DNA from: G963708235 sp963708235
Lineage (GTDB): Bacteria > Actinomycetota > Acidimicrobiia > Spongiisociales > UBA5794
DNA length: 64,000 nucleotides
Direction: 5' to 3'
NCBI GenBank assembly: GCA_963708235.1
Contig: OY970200.1
Location: forward strand, 1,922,001-1,986,000
The notes beneath the pieces are model-generated. The model was not told where the DNA came from. It ran no database searches and saw nothing but the letters and a program-made list of their open reading frames with translations. A program made the translations under genes and the position numbers. Below, in pieces: positions 52,147 through 60,858 of the stretch (positions are counted from its first letter, which is position 1; each line of letters begins with the position of its first letter).

Positions 52147-52551
52147 TCAGGTGAAGAACGGTCCCGTGATCGACAAGGGGTGGGCCACCGACTGGGTGAA
52201 TCCGAACAGCAACAACGCCGCACCGGCCAGGCTGAAGTCCTTGAAGAACTGGGTCTGCTCCATCATCCGCTCCTGACCGGATTCCCGCCAGAAAGGGTGC
52301 ATCAGTACCGCAATGGACAGCAGCAGGAAGCTGAGAAGTAGCGCCGCCAGATCGGTCCAGATGCCAAAAGCGATGGCGAGACCGCCCAGAAGAAGCCCGG
52401 CCCCCGAGATCAGCACCAGCGGCTTCCCCGGTTTGAGTCCCTTGCTCTCGGTGTATCCGGCCATCTGGTCGGTGGCGGCAAAATGCCCGATTCCGTTGGC
52501 GATGAACACCAGGCTGAAGGCAATTCGACCAGCCAGATACAGCACATCCAC
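52147..52551 (-). CDS. DoxX-family membrane protein
   Basis: A 134-residue protein of four helices with LAGRIAFSLVFIANGIGHFA and a Gly-Leu-Lys-Pro-Gly loop, as in DoxX/DUF417-like proteins, often tied to thiol or oxidative stress. GTG 52551 has GGAGGA eight bases upstream and is preferred to ATG 52590. It lies 32 bases upstream of the hydrolase gene on the same strand, so the two are probably co-transcribed. Confidence 0.85.
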   Translation of the reverse strand: MDVLYLAGRIAFSLVFIANGIGHFAATDQMAGYTESKGLKPGKPLVLISGAGLLLGGLAIAFGIWTDLAALLLSFLLLSIAVLMHPFWRESGQERMMEQTQFFKDFSLAGAALLLFGFTQSVAHPLSITGPFFT

Positions 52552-52709
52552 GGTGGCTCTCCTCCACTCTGTCCCGGAGCACGGGTTCACGGGATCGAGT
52601 GGAGAGGGTACGGCGCTCCGTTGCCTGCTGCAACGACCGCAACCGGGTCACCATCCATTGCGTCGAACGACGGCGATCGAGCAACAGGACTTGAACCGGC
52701 CCGGCAGCG

Positions 52710-53117
52710 TCAGGAAACCTCGGACTCCAGGTGGCGGCTGCGGGTCATGATGCAGGCGTTCGCCAGGTAGTTGAACCCACCGTCGACGAGCACCTCCATC
52801 ACCTCACGATCCTCGGCTCCGGGTTGGATCCACACATTGGTGAGCCCGGCGTCCTGGGCCTGGCGAAGCACCCGCACGGTCTGGTCGGCCGGGACCACGA
52901 TATTGACGATGGTCGGAGGTGAGGGCAGATCGCCCAGGGTGCGGTACGCCATGTCGCCGTCGACCGTGGCGCGGTGCAGATTTACCGGGAACACACCAAA
53001 GCCTTTGGCTTTGAGGTCCCGGTAGATCACCGACCCGTACTTGTCGGGGTCGTCGGTGGCGCCGACCACGGCGATGGTGGTGTCGGGGCGCTGGAGGAGA
53101 GTGGATATGTCGCTCAC
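52710..53117 (-). CDS. CoA-binding-domain protein (YccU-like)
   Basis: A 135-residue Rossmann-type protein: IAVVGATDDPDKYGSVIYRD near the start, NIVVPADQTVRVLRQAQDAG, and VWIQPGAEDREV. This is the succinyl-CoA-synthetase-type CoA-binding fold; YccU proteins have no firm role. GTG 53117 is the first start at the fold; the longer frame to 53303 overlaps the neighbouring gene. Confidence 0.87.
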   Translation of the reverse strand: MSDISTLLQRPDTTIAVVGATDDPDKYGSVIYRDLKAKGFGVFPVNLHRATVDGDMAYRTLGDLPSPPTIVNIVVPADQTVRVLRQAQDAGLTNVWIQPGAEDREVMEVLVDGGFNYLANACIMTRSRHLESEVS

Positions 53118-53160
53118 GCGAGACTCAACGGTAGCGGATCGACCGGCATTCCCCGGGGTT

Positions 53161-53403
53161 TCACCAGGAAGGCGGCGGCGTCGGGTCGACAGGCTCAGGC
53201 TCGTCGCCTGCTGTTTCTCCCCGGACGGTGTTCGCCACCACCGAGGCGAGGATCGCTGCCCCGGCAACCAGCAACACCGCCGGCCAGACCCACCGACCGT
53301 CAAGGGTGCCGCGACCCTGATCGGTCAGCAACACCCAGATCCCCCCTCCGACAAATGCGAGTCCGAACAGCAGCGAGACCGGGTCGAGGGGATGTCGTTC
53401 CAT
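53161..53403 (-). CDS. Small two-helix membrane protein
   Basis: An 80-residue protein with two hydrophobic helices (VSLLFGLAFVGGGIWVLLT and WPAVLLVAGAAILASVVA) and a short acidic, Pro-rich tail. ATG 53403 has GGAGG six bases upstream; an in-frame ATG 53430 overlaps the stop of the upstream PspC/LiaF-like gene as ATGA. Either start puts it in the envelope-stress operon as its last gene. Similar small proteins are often found next to PspC genes. Confidence 0.75.
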   Translation of the reverse strand: MERHPLDPVSLLFGLAFVGGGIWVLLTDQGRGTLDGRWVWPAVLLVAGAAILASVVANTVRGETAGDEPEPVDPTPPPSW

Positions 53404-53426
53404 GGCAAGCCTCCGTGCTCTCGTGG

Positions 53427-54764
53427 TCATGATGTGCGCATCTCCAGGTTGCCGATTCCGACTTCGAGGTCGAGGATGAGCACCGGTTCGCCGTCCCCTG
53501 CGGTATCGATGCTCTGGGTCAGATCGAATCCACCGCGATCACTGACGACGTCACCGGCAATGTCGAGACGTCCCAACCCGACCCGTGCGTCGGCGACGAT
53601 CGGGAGACCGGTCGGGACGTAGACGACGATCTCGCCCATTCCCACATTGGCATCAATCGTCACCGGCTCCCCGGTAGCGAGGGTGGTGGGGTCCAGGTCG
53701 GTGAGGTCGAGGACGATCCGTCCCCCGGCGATCTCGTAGACCGCTTCGATCTCGGCCGTCGATTGGGGGACGATCAGACGGTCGCCGTACTCGCCGAACA
53801 CATCGACATGGACCGCCGAGGAGAAGATCAGCAGCGGTATCAGCAGCAACCCGAGGGCGATCAGCCCTCGTGCCCGACCGATGAAGGTGCCGACCAGAAG
53901 ACCGCCACCCGTGACCAACACGGAGGCGGCGACATAGTGGCGCAGTTCGAGATCGACGATGTCGAGGTTGTCGAGGACCGCCATCACGCCGAGCGTCATC
54001 AGCATGGCGGCGAAGGTGAGTCTTCCCAGCAGCGACGGCGGGCGGCGATCCTTCGGACGATCCGCCGTCGTCGTGACGGTCGATTCCGGTCCGTCCCAGT
54101 CGGGTGGGCCGATGGGATCGCCGGCGTCGGGAGCGTCTGAGAGACGGGTGGTCGCCAAGGCGGAACCCGTCGCGGCTGAACCCGTCGCTGCGGAGCCGGG
54201 CAGGGACGGGCTCTCCAGGGCCGGGGTGGGGGCACCGACCGACGCCCCCGCCTCCGTCGTGGTGTCTGGCGAACCGTCACCGGCGGGGCCGCCCACCATC
54301 GGTTCCTCTGGTGGGACCGGCGGCGGGGCCGACTTTCGCTTCGCACCCCGGTCACTGCCACCGGGCAGGTTGGGGAGCTTGCCCCGGTACAGGAGCAACC
54401 CGAAGAGGAAGAGCCCGGCGGCGAACACCATGTCGCCGCGCACCAGGTCGGTGGCGCCGAGAAGCAGAATCGCGGCGAGGGCGACGAGCCCGGCGCCGAG
54501 CCAGGTGGAGGAGTTGTCCAGGTCGCCAATCCAGTTGTCGAGAATCGACTCGCGGTCGCCTTCTTCCCTTATGACCAGCCAGCCGATCCCGTAGGCGAGA
54601 GCGCCAACCCCACCGAAGGCGAGCATGACCACGAATGCCACCCGGATCCACCCGACCCCCACACCGAACTTGCGGGCCAGGCCACCGGCGACCCCGGCAA
54701 TGACGCGGTCGTGGCGGCTGCGGACGAGCTCGTCCTGGGTGGGGTCGGTCATCGTGCCCGTCAT
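53427..54764 (-). CDS. PspC-domain / LiaF-like membrane protein
   Basis: About 445 residues. A PspC domain at residues 8-70 (VIAGVAGGLARKFGVGVGWI) precedes further membrane helices, a Pro/Ala/Thr linker with a duplicated GSAATGSAATG, and more helices. The C-terminal beta domain (about 330-445) reads VGMGEIVVYVPTGLPI and VGLGRLDIAGDV, as in LiaF. LiaF-type proteins hold the LiaS kinase inactive until the envelope is damaged. ATG 54764 overlaps the upstream PspC stop (ATGA). Confidence 0.88.
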   Translation of the reverse strand: MTGTMTDPTQDELVRSRHDRVIAGVAGGLARKFGVGVGWIRVAFVVMLAFGGVGALAYGIGWLVIREEGDRESILDNWIGDLDNSSTWLGAGLVALAAILLLGATDLVRGDMVFAAGLFLFGLLLYRGKLPNLPGGSDRGAKRKSAPPPVPPEEPMVGGPAGDGSPDTTTEAGASVGAPTPALESPSLPGSAATGSAATGSALATTRLSDAPDAGDPIGPPDWDGPESTVTTTADRPKDRRPPSLLGRLTFAAMLMTLGVMAVLDNLDIVDLELRHYVAASVLVTGGGLLVGTFIGRARGLIALGLLLIPLLIFSSAVHVDVFGEYGDRLIVPQSTAEIEAVYEIAGGRIVLDLTDLDPTTLATGEPVTIDANVGMGEIVVYVPTGLPIVADARVGLGRLDIAGDVVSDRGGFDLTQSIDTAGDGEPVLILDLEVGIGNLEMRTS

Positions 54765-55066
54765 GATGCCCTCGATTCCTGCCCGGGGTCGACCTGATCG
54801 GCGTCCGCCCGGCCGAGGTCGACGGAATTGGAACCAAGCCAACGCTCGGCAAGCGACCGGGGGTGGTCGTCGGAACGGATGGCGATCCAACCCAGCAGGT
54901 AGAGGGCGAGGCCGCCACCTCCGATGAAGAACAGCCCGATGAAGGCGAGACGGATCATGGTGACGCTGACGCCGAGCCGTTCGGCGATCCCGGCGGCGAC
55001 GCCGGCGATCATCCGTCCGGCACGGGGGCGCACCAGCTCGTTGGGGTGTGGTGATGTGGTGTTCAT
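54761..55066 (-). CDS. PspC-domain protein
   Basis: A 101-residue protein: PspC fold MIAGVAAGIAERLGVSVTMI with two helices, then a short hydrophilic tail. ATG 55066 starts the conserved part; the frame extends to 55102. It heads the minus-strand half of a divergent envelope-stress locus, opposite a PspC-kinase. In actinobacteria PspC proteins sense membrane stress together with LiaSR-like systems. Confidence 0.88.
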   Translation of the reverse strand: MNTTSPHPNELVRPRAGRMIAGVAAGIAERLGVSVTMIRLAFIGLFFIGGGGLALYLLGWIAIRSDDHPRSLAERWLGSNSVDLGRADADQVDPGQESRAS

Positions 55067-55196
55067 ACCGTGATCATGCGCCAGGTCCCCACCCGTTCCC
55101 ATTGGGTATCACCCTGGCCGCACCCTGAGATCGGGGCGACCGGCTCAGGGGAATCCCCGGTTGTTGCCCCGGCCGGGCTGTGACAACATCGACCCG

Positions 55197-56459
55197 ATGA
55201 CCGATCACCCGATCAGCGACGTCTCACCCGGTGCCGCACCGGCGACCGAACCGGTGGACCCGGACCCCGCCACTGCACCACCCGCTCCGCAGGCGGTGTG
55301 GGACTGGCGGCGCACTTCCTGGCGCCGCAGCTCCGACGAGCGCGTCATCAGCGGGGTCGCCGGTGGCATCGGCGCCGTCCTCGGCATCCCCACCACCTAT
55401 GTCCGGGCAGGGATCGTCACCCTCAGCCTTGCCGGCGGGGTCGGCGCCGTGCTCTACGGGCTTGCCTGGCTGTCGGCCTCGCAGACCGCCCCCACCGCCG
55501 CCATTCCCAGGGACCTCGACGACCGCCGCAGACTCGGTCTCGGATTGATGTTCCTCGCCGCCCTGCTCACCGCCCACGCAGCCGGTCTGTGGTTCGGCGA
55601 CGCCGTGGTGTGGCCGGTGGGGCTGGTGGCATTCGGGGTGGCCGCCATCTGGGATCGCTCGGCCGCCGGAATTGCCGTCATCGACGGTTCGGGGGCCGGC
55701 GGCCCGGGACGGCTTCGTGTCCTGTCCGGGGCACTCCTGATGCTCGGCGGATTCGCCGTGTTCATCACCCGCATCGACGCCATGCGGGATCTCGGGACCG
55801 TGGTCATCGCCGTGGCCATCACCGCAGCCGGGTTCATGATGGTCTTCGGGTCCTGGGTGGTCGGTCTTGCCGGGGAGCTGGCACGTGAGCGCAGCGACCG
55901 CATCCGTACCGAGGAGCGCGCCGAGGTCGCCGCCCATCTCCACGACTCGGTACTCCAGACCCTGGCCCTGATCCAACGCAGCGACGATCCCCGCAAGATG
56001 GTGACGCTGGCCCGCTCCCAGGAACGTGAGCTCCGGAGCTGGCTGTACGGAGTACGGGGCGGAGACGAGACGACGTTGGATGCGGCGCTGCAGACGGCCG
56101 CCGGCAAGGTCGAACAGACCCACGACGTCCCCGTCGAGGTGGTGGTGGTCAACGACGTCCCGATGACCCCACGGCTCGAACCGCTGGTCTCGGCGGCGAC
56201 CGAGGCGATGAACAATGCGGCCCGACACTCCGGTGCACCCCGGGTCTCGGTGTACGCCGAAACGCTCGACGGCGTCATCGATGTGTATGTGTCCGACCAG
56301 GGGGTGGGCTTCGACACCAGTGCCGCTCCCCCGGATCGCCACGGGATCCGCCATTCGATCGTCGACCGGATGGAGCGTCACGGCGGATCGGCGAGCATCC
56401 AATCAGAACCGGGGGACGGCACCGAGGTCCACCTCTCCCTTCCGGTGACGGCGCCATGA
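55197..56459 (+). CDS. PspC-domain histidine kinase (LiaS/NarX-like)
   Basis: A 420-residue sensor kinase. A PspC domain at about 45-90 (VISGVAGGIGAVLGIPTTYV) precedes four further helices. The HisKA_3 dimerisation motif is HLHDSVLQTLALIQ with phospho-His 249, and the ATPase domain carries EAMNNAARHS and VSDQGVGFD. It phosphorylates the response regulator encoded next, overlapping by four bases. ATG 55197 is chosen over 55161; a possible leaderless start, since no ribosome site is visible. Confidence 0.92.
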   Translation: MTDHPISDVSPGAAPATEPVDPDPATAPPAPQAVWDWRRTSWRRSSDERVISGVAGGIGAVLGIPTTYVRAGIVTLSLAGGVGAVLYGLAWLSASQTAPTAAIPRDLDDRRRLGLGLMFLAALLTAHAAGLWFGDAVVWPVGLVAFGVAAIWDRSAAGIAVIDGSGAGGPGRLRVLSGALLMLGGFAVFITRIDAMRDLGTVVIAVAITAAGFMMVFGSWVVGLAGELARERSDRIRTEERAEVAAHLHDSVLQTLALIQRSDDPRKMVTLARSQERELRSWLYGVRGGDETTLDAALQTAAGKVEQTHDVPVEVVVVNDVPMTPRLEPLVSAATEAMNNAARHSGAPRVSVYAETLDGVIDVYVSDQGVGFDTSAAPPDRHGIRHSIVDRMERHGGSASIQSEPGDGTEVHLSLPVTAP

Positions 56460-57100
56460 GCCCGATCCGAGTCTTTCTCGTCGACGACCACGAGCTGTTC
56501 CTGTCGGGAGTCCGGGCCGAACTCACCGGAAACGAGCGGTTCGAGATCGTCGGATCGGCATCGGATGTCGACGAAGCGATCGCCGCCATCCGACGCACCA
56601 CCCCCGAGATCGTGCTGATCGATGTCCACATGCCCGGCGGCGGCGGGGTGACCGTGATCGACAACGTCGCCGAGACCCACCCCGACATCCGGTTTCTGGC
56701 ATTGTCGGTGTCGGACGCCCCCGACGACGTCATCGCCATGATCCGGGCCGGCGCCAGGGGCTATGTCACCAAATCGATCGACGCCGTCGAACTCGCCGAA
56801 GCCATTGCCCGCACCGCCGACGGCGACGCCGTGTTCTCGCCCCGCCTCGCCGGTTTCGTGCTCGATGCCTTCGCCGGGGCGTTGACCCGGCCCAGCGACC
56901 CCGAGCTGGACCAGCTCACCCCCCGCGAGCGGGAAGTCCTCCGCCAGATCGCCCGGGGATATCCCTACAAGCAGGTCGCCCGTCGACTCTCGATCTCGGT
57001 GAAGACCGTCGAGACCCACGTCTCGGCGGTGCTGCGCAAGCTCCAGCTCTCCAACCGCCACGAACTGGCGCGCTGGGCCTCCGACCGCCGCATCGTCTAG
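56456..57100 (+). CDS. LuxR-type response regulator (LiaR/NarL-like)
   Basis: A 214-residue regulator. The receiver domain has the acidic pair at 10-11, phospho-acceptor Asp56 in VLIDVHMPGG and Lys in GYVTKSID. The C-terminal LuxR helix-turn-helix reads LTPREREVLRQIARGYPYKQ followed by KTVETHVSAVLRKL. Partner of the PspC-kinase (ATGA overlap). Likely targets include the divergent PspC/LiaF genes. Confidence 0.94.
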   Translation: MSPIRVFLVDDHELFLSGVRAELTGNERFEIVGSASDVDEAIAAIRRTTPEIVLIDVHMPGGGGVTVIDNVAETHPDIRFLALSVSDAPDDVIAMIRAGARGYVTKSIDAVELAEAIARTADGDAVFSPRLAGFVLDAFAGALTRPSDPELDQLTPREREVLRQIARGYPYKQVARRLSISVKTVETHVSAVLRKLQLSNRHELARWASDRRIV

Positions 57101-57184
57101 CGACCGCCACCAACCTTCGCCCCGTAAGGTGCGGCCAGGGCACGACGCGCAACACATCATCCGGCCTGGGGTAGCCTCGGCGCC

Positions 57185-57634
57185 ATGAAACGACTCTTCC
57201 TCCCCCTCGCCCTCCTCGTCCTCGTCGTCACCGCTTGCGGGGACGATGACACCACCGACACCGGGGCCGACAACGGAGAGGTCGACTTCTCCGGCTCCTG
57301 GCAGCTCGAGTCCGGCACCGTGGACGACACCCCGATCGATATCGCCGACGGCAATGCGATCACGATGGACATCACCACCGAAGGCGACGTCACCAGCATC
57401 GCCGGCACCTCCGGGTGCAATCAGTACGGCGGTGGTGTCGAGGTCGGCGCCGACACCTTGCGGATCAGCGAGGTCTTCTCAACGATGATGGCGTGTGACC
57501 CACCCGAGATCATGGCTGCCGAGTCCGCCTATCTCGGTGCCCTCGAACGTGTCGACACCGTGACCCGCAACGACGACCAACTCGTCCTGACCGGCGAAGG
57601 CGTCGAGTTGGTCTTCGTCCCCATCGAAATGTGA
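57185..57634 (+). CDS. META-domain lipoprotein (HslJ-like)
   Basis: A 149-residue lipoprotein: lipobox LVVTAC (Cys 18), then a META/HslJ fold with GTSGCNQYGGG, a second Cys in TMMACDPPE and ESAYLGALERV. The fold is linked to envelope and heat-stress functions in other bacteria. Single gene, just downstream of the LiaSR-like operon, possibly a target of it (inference). Confidence 0.87.
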   Translation: MKRLFLPLALLVLVVTACGDDDTTDTGADNGEVDFSGSWQLESGTVDDTPIDIADGNAITMDITTEGDVTSIAGTSGCNQYGGGVEVGADTLRISEVFSTMMACDPPEIMAAESAYLGALERVDTVTRNDDQLVLTGEGVELVFVPIEM

Positions 57635-57671
57635 ACCCGGCGCTTGTCATAGACTCGCCGCCGGAGGTGAC

Positions 57672-58863
57672 ATGAACGACCGCTTTCTCCAACACTTGGA
57701 CGCTCAGACCACGGAGCTGCGCGATTCGGGCCTTTACAAGGACGAACGCCTCATCGCCTCACCCCAGGATGCGGTGATCACGCTCGATGACGGGCGCCAG
57801 GTGATCAACCTCTGCGCCAACAACTATCTTCGGACTCGCCAACCATCCCGCCCTGGTCGACGCCGCCGCCGAGGCCGCCGTCACCCACGGGTACGGGATG
57901 GCGTCGGTAAGGTTCATCTGTGGGACCCAGACCGTGCACCGCGACCTCGAAGCGGCGCTCAGCGGGTTTCTCGGTACCGACGACACCATCTTGTACTCGT
58001 CGTGTTTCGACGCCAACGGCGGTCTGTTCGAGACCATCCTCGACGCCGAGGACGCCGTCATCTCCGATGCCCTCAACCACGCTTCGATCATCGACGGGAT
58101 CCGTCTTTCCAAGGCGCAGCGGCTCCGCTACGCCAACAACGACATGGACGAGCTACGCCAGCGTCTCGTCGAAGCCGCCGACGCCCGGTTCCGACTGATC
58201 GCCACCGATGGCGTGTTCTCGATGGACGGAGTCCTCGCCGATCTCCCCGCCATCTGCGAGCTGGCCGACGAACACGACGCCCTGGTGATGGTCGACGACT
58301 CCCATGCGGTGGGGTTCACCGGAGACCACGGTGGGGGCACCCCCGACCTGTGGGGCGTCTCCGACCGCATCGACATCATCACCGGCACCCTCGGCAAGGC
58401 CCTCGGCGGGGCTTCGGGCGGGTACACCTCGGGTCGGAGAGAGATCGTCGCCTGGCTCCGGCAGCGCTCGCGTCCCTACCTGTTCTCCAACTCGCTGGCC
58501 CCGATGATCACCGCCACCACCCTGGTTGCCCTGGAGATGCTGGCCGCCTCGGGTGATCTCCGCCGCAGGCTCGCCGAGAACTCCGAGTACTTCCGTTCCC
58601 GGATGGAGGCCGCCGGGTTCACCCTCGCCGGGGCCGGTCACCCGATCATCCCGGTGATGCTCGGCGACGCCAAACTCGCCGGTGAGATGTCGACGCGGCT
58701 GCTCGACCGCGGGGTCTACGTGGTCGGGTTCTCGTTCCCGGTGGTGCCCCGCGGCGAGGCCCGCATCCGCACCCAGATGTCGGCGGCGCACGACCGCCAC
58801 CACCTCGACACCGCCATCGACGCCTTCGCCGAGACCGGCCGGGAACTCGGGGTGATCGCCTGA
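57672..58863 (+). CDS. kbl: Glycine C-acetyltransferase (frameshifted)
   Basis: Cleaves 2-amino-3-ketobutyrate with CoA to glycine and acetyl-CoA. The first frame gives FLQHLDAQTTELRDSGLYKD and INLCANNYL, then turns to arginine-rich noise. The other frame resumes GLANHPALVDAAAEAAVTHG and GMASVRFICGTQTVHRDLEA, with the PLP lysine in GTLGKALGGASGG. One extra base in TATCTTCGGACTC (57828-57831) explains the break. The corrected product is 396 residues, the usual Kbl length. GGAGGTGAC precedes ATG 57672. It is joined to tdh by a TGATG overlap. Confidence 0.88.
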
Positions 58864-59891
58864 TGCGGGCGCTGGTCAAGGCCAAACCCGAGCCTGGGAT
58901 CTGGATGGAGGACATCCCCGTCCCCGAGGTCGGTCCCAACGATGTGCTGATCGCCGTGCACCGGGCGTCGATCTGCGGGACCGACCTCCACATCGTGGCC
59001 TGGGACGACTGGGCGGCGTCGACGGTCCCGGTCCCGATGGCCATCGGTCACGAATACATGGGCGTCGTCGCCGAGGTCGGCGCCGAGGTCCAGGGGATCA
59101 CCGTCGGCGAGCGGGTCTCGGGCGAGGGGCACGTCGTCTGCGGCCGATGCCGCAACTGCCAGGCCGGGCGCCGCCACCTCTGCATCAACACCGTCGGCGT
59201 CGGGGTCAACCGGCCAGGGGCGTTCGCCGATTTCGTCGCCATCCCCGGCGACAACGTCCAACCGGTCTCCGACGACGTCCCCGACGACATCGCCTGCATC
59301 CTCGACCCGCTGGGCAACGCCACCCACACCGCACTGAGTTTCGACCTGGTCGGAGAGGACGTGCTGGTCACCGGCGCCGGTCCGATCGGGATGATGGCGG
59401 TCGCCATCTCCCGCCATGTCGGCGCCCGGTTCGTGGTGGTCACCGATGTCAACGACTACCGCCTCGCCATCGCCGGGGCCATGGGAGCCGACCGCACCGT
59501 CAACGTCGCCACCACGTCACTGACCGAGGTGATGGCCGAACTGGGGATGCGGGAGGGGTTCGACGTCGGTCTGGAGATGTCGGGGAACTCGGCGGCGCTG
59601 CACGACATGATCGCCACCATGAACAACGGCGGTCTGATCGGGCTGCTCGGCATCCCCCCCGACAAGGCGCTGATCGACTGGAACGACATCATCTTCAAGG
59701 GTCTCACCCTGAAGGGCATCTACGGGCGCCGGATGTTCGAGACCTGGTACAAGAGCCTCGCCATGCTGCAGACCGGGCTCGATATCGCCCCGGTGATCAC
59801 CCACCACTTTCCCGCTGAGAACTACGAGGACGCCTTCGAGACGATGCGGTCCGGCGAATGCGGCAAGGTCATCCTCGACTGGACCCTCTGA
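58863..59891 (+). CDS. tdh: L-threonine 3-dehydrogenase
   Basis: Oxidises L-threonine to 2-amino-3-ketobutyrate with NAD, feeding Kbl. A 342-residue zinc-dependent dehydrogenase: catalytic zinc Cys38 in SICGTDLHIVAWDDWA, GHEYMGVV with His, and structural zinc cysteines in CGRCRNCQAGRRHLC. The nucleotide site is in VTGAGPIGMMAVAI. Length and motifs match Tdh closely. Its start overlaps the kbl stop, so the two form an operon for threonine degradation. Confidence 0.94.
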   Translation: MRALVKAKPEPGIWMEDIPVPEVGPNDVLIAVHRASICGTDLHIVAWDDWAASTVPVPMAIGHEYMGVVAEVGAEVQGITVGERVSGEGHVVCGRCRNCQAGRRHLCINTVGVGVNRPGAFADFVAIPGDNVQPVSDDVPDDIACILDPLGNATHTALSFDLVGEDVLVTGAGPIGMMAVAISRHVGARFVVVTDVNDYRLAIAGAMGADRTVNVATTSLTEVMAELGMREGFDVGLEMSGNSAALHDMIATMNNGGLIGLLGIPPDKALIDWNDIIFKGLTLKGIYGRRMFETWYKSLAMLQTGLDIAPVITHHFPAENYEDAFETMRSGECGKVILDWTL

Positions 59892-59909
59892 GCCAGGACC
59901 CGCCCCTGC

Positions 59910-60626
59910 TCAGCGATGCTCGGGGTTGGGGAAGTCGAAACGGCAGCCGGCCTCCCACAGCGAACGCTGGTTGCCGTGGGCGGGGAAGCCGCCGGCGTCC
60001 TTGAACATCCGTGCCAGGTGCATCAGGTTCCAGGTCATGAAGGTGAGGTTGCGATTGGTGAAGTCGTTGTCCTCGGCACCGGAGTCGTCATCCAGGTAGG
60101 AAGCACCGGGCCCGATCTCTCCGACCCACCCGGCATCTGCCTGCGGCGGCACCGTGTATCCGAGATGTTGCAGCGAATAGAGGATGTTCATGGCGCAATG
60201 TTTGACACCGTCCTCGTTCCCGGTGATCAGACACCCGCCGACCTTGCCGTAGTAGGCGTACTGACCGGCCTCGTTGAGGATCGCCGAGTTCGCATAGAGC
60301 CGTTCGATGACCCTGGTGGCCACCGACGACTTGTCACCGAGCCAGATCGGGGTGCCGATCACCAGGATGTCGGCGGCCATCACCCGGCGCTGGATGTCGG
60401 GCCACTCGTCGGTCTCCCAGCCGTGTTCGGTCATGTCGGGCCAGACACCGGGGGCGATGTCGTGGTCGACCGGTCGCAGCATCGAGGTGGTCACACCGTT
60501 GTCCTCGAGGATCGAGACCGAATGCGCCATCAGCCCCTCGGTGTGGGACTGCTGCGGTGACGGGTTCAGCGTGCAGTTGAGGAACAGGGCGGAAAGATCG
60601 GAGTAGTCGGTCGTGGGCTCCGGCAT
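59910..60626 (-). CDS. Flavodoxin-fold NAD(P)H:FMN reductase-like protein
   Basis: A 238-residue protein with a flavodoxin-like core: ALFLNCTLNPSPQQSHTEGL (FMN phosphate loop), VIGTPIWLGDKSSV and GGCLITGNEDGVKH. ATG 60626 has GAGAGGAG nine bases upstream; the frame opens at 60677. Probably reduces quinones or other acceptors using FMN. Convergent with tdh. Confidence 0.87.
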   Translation of the reverse strand: MPEPTTDYSDLSALFLNCTLNPSPQQSHTEGLMAHSVSILEDNGVTTSMLRPVDHDIAPGVWPDMTEHGWETDEWPDIQRRVMAADILVIGTPIWLGDKSSVATRVIERLYANSAILNEAGQYAYYGKVGGCLITGNEDGVKHCAMNILYSLQHLGYTVPPQADAGWVGEIGPGASYLDDDSGAEDNDFTNRNLTFMTWNLMHLARMFKDAGGFPAHGNQRSLWEAGCRFDFPNPEHR

Positions 60627-60818
60627 CAGGATGGCTCCTCTCTGGTGGACACCGAACCTACCCGCTCCCCTCTGCATCCGCAGACGTCGACCGGTCGCGC
60701 GCGGGCCAAGGCGTCCGGCGAGATCGCAGCGCAGTTCGAGTCCGTCGGTGACGCAGCGGCCGGGGAGGACATTGGCGTCGCGCCCCGCCCCGTCTGCGTT
60801 CGCAAGCGTCCGCAGCCA

Positions 60819-60838
60819 CCCCGCCCCGCAGGGCGGGG
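60819..60838 (-). terminator. GC hairpin after the nei-like gene
   Basis: CCCCGCCC-CGCA-GGGCGGGG, a perfect eight-base stem, 20 bases past the glycosylase stop. The sequence to its right (AGGGCCAGAAAG) matches that at 50981, so this is a dispersed element. No other feature is seen in 60627-60858. Confidence 0.6.
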
Positions 60839-60858
60839 AGGGCCAGAAAGGGGGCGGC

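Noticed and set aside
52680..52706. tRNA-like T-arm (GGTTCAAGTCCTG on the minus strand), possible attachment-site scar
   Set aside because: No acceptor, D or anticodon arms can be fitted, and no integrase or element is nearby; chance similarity is likely.
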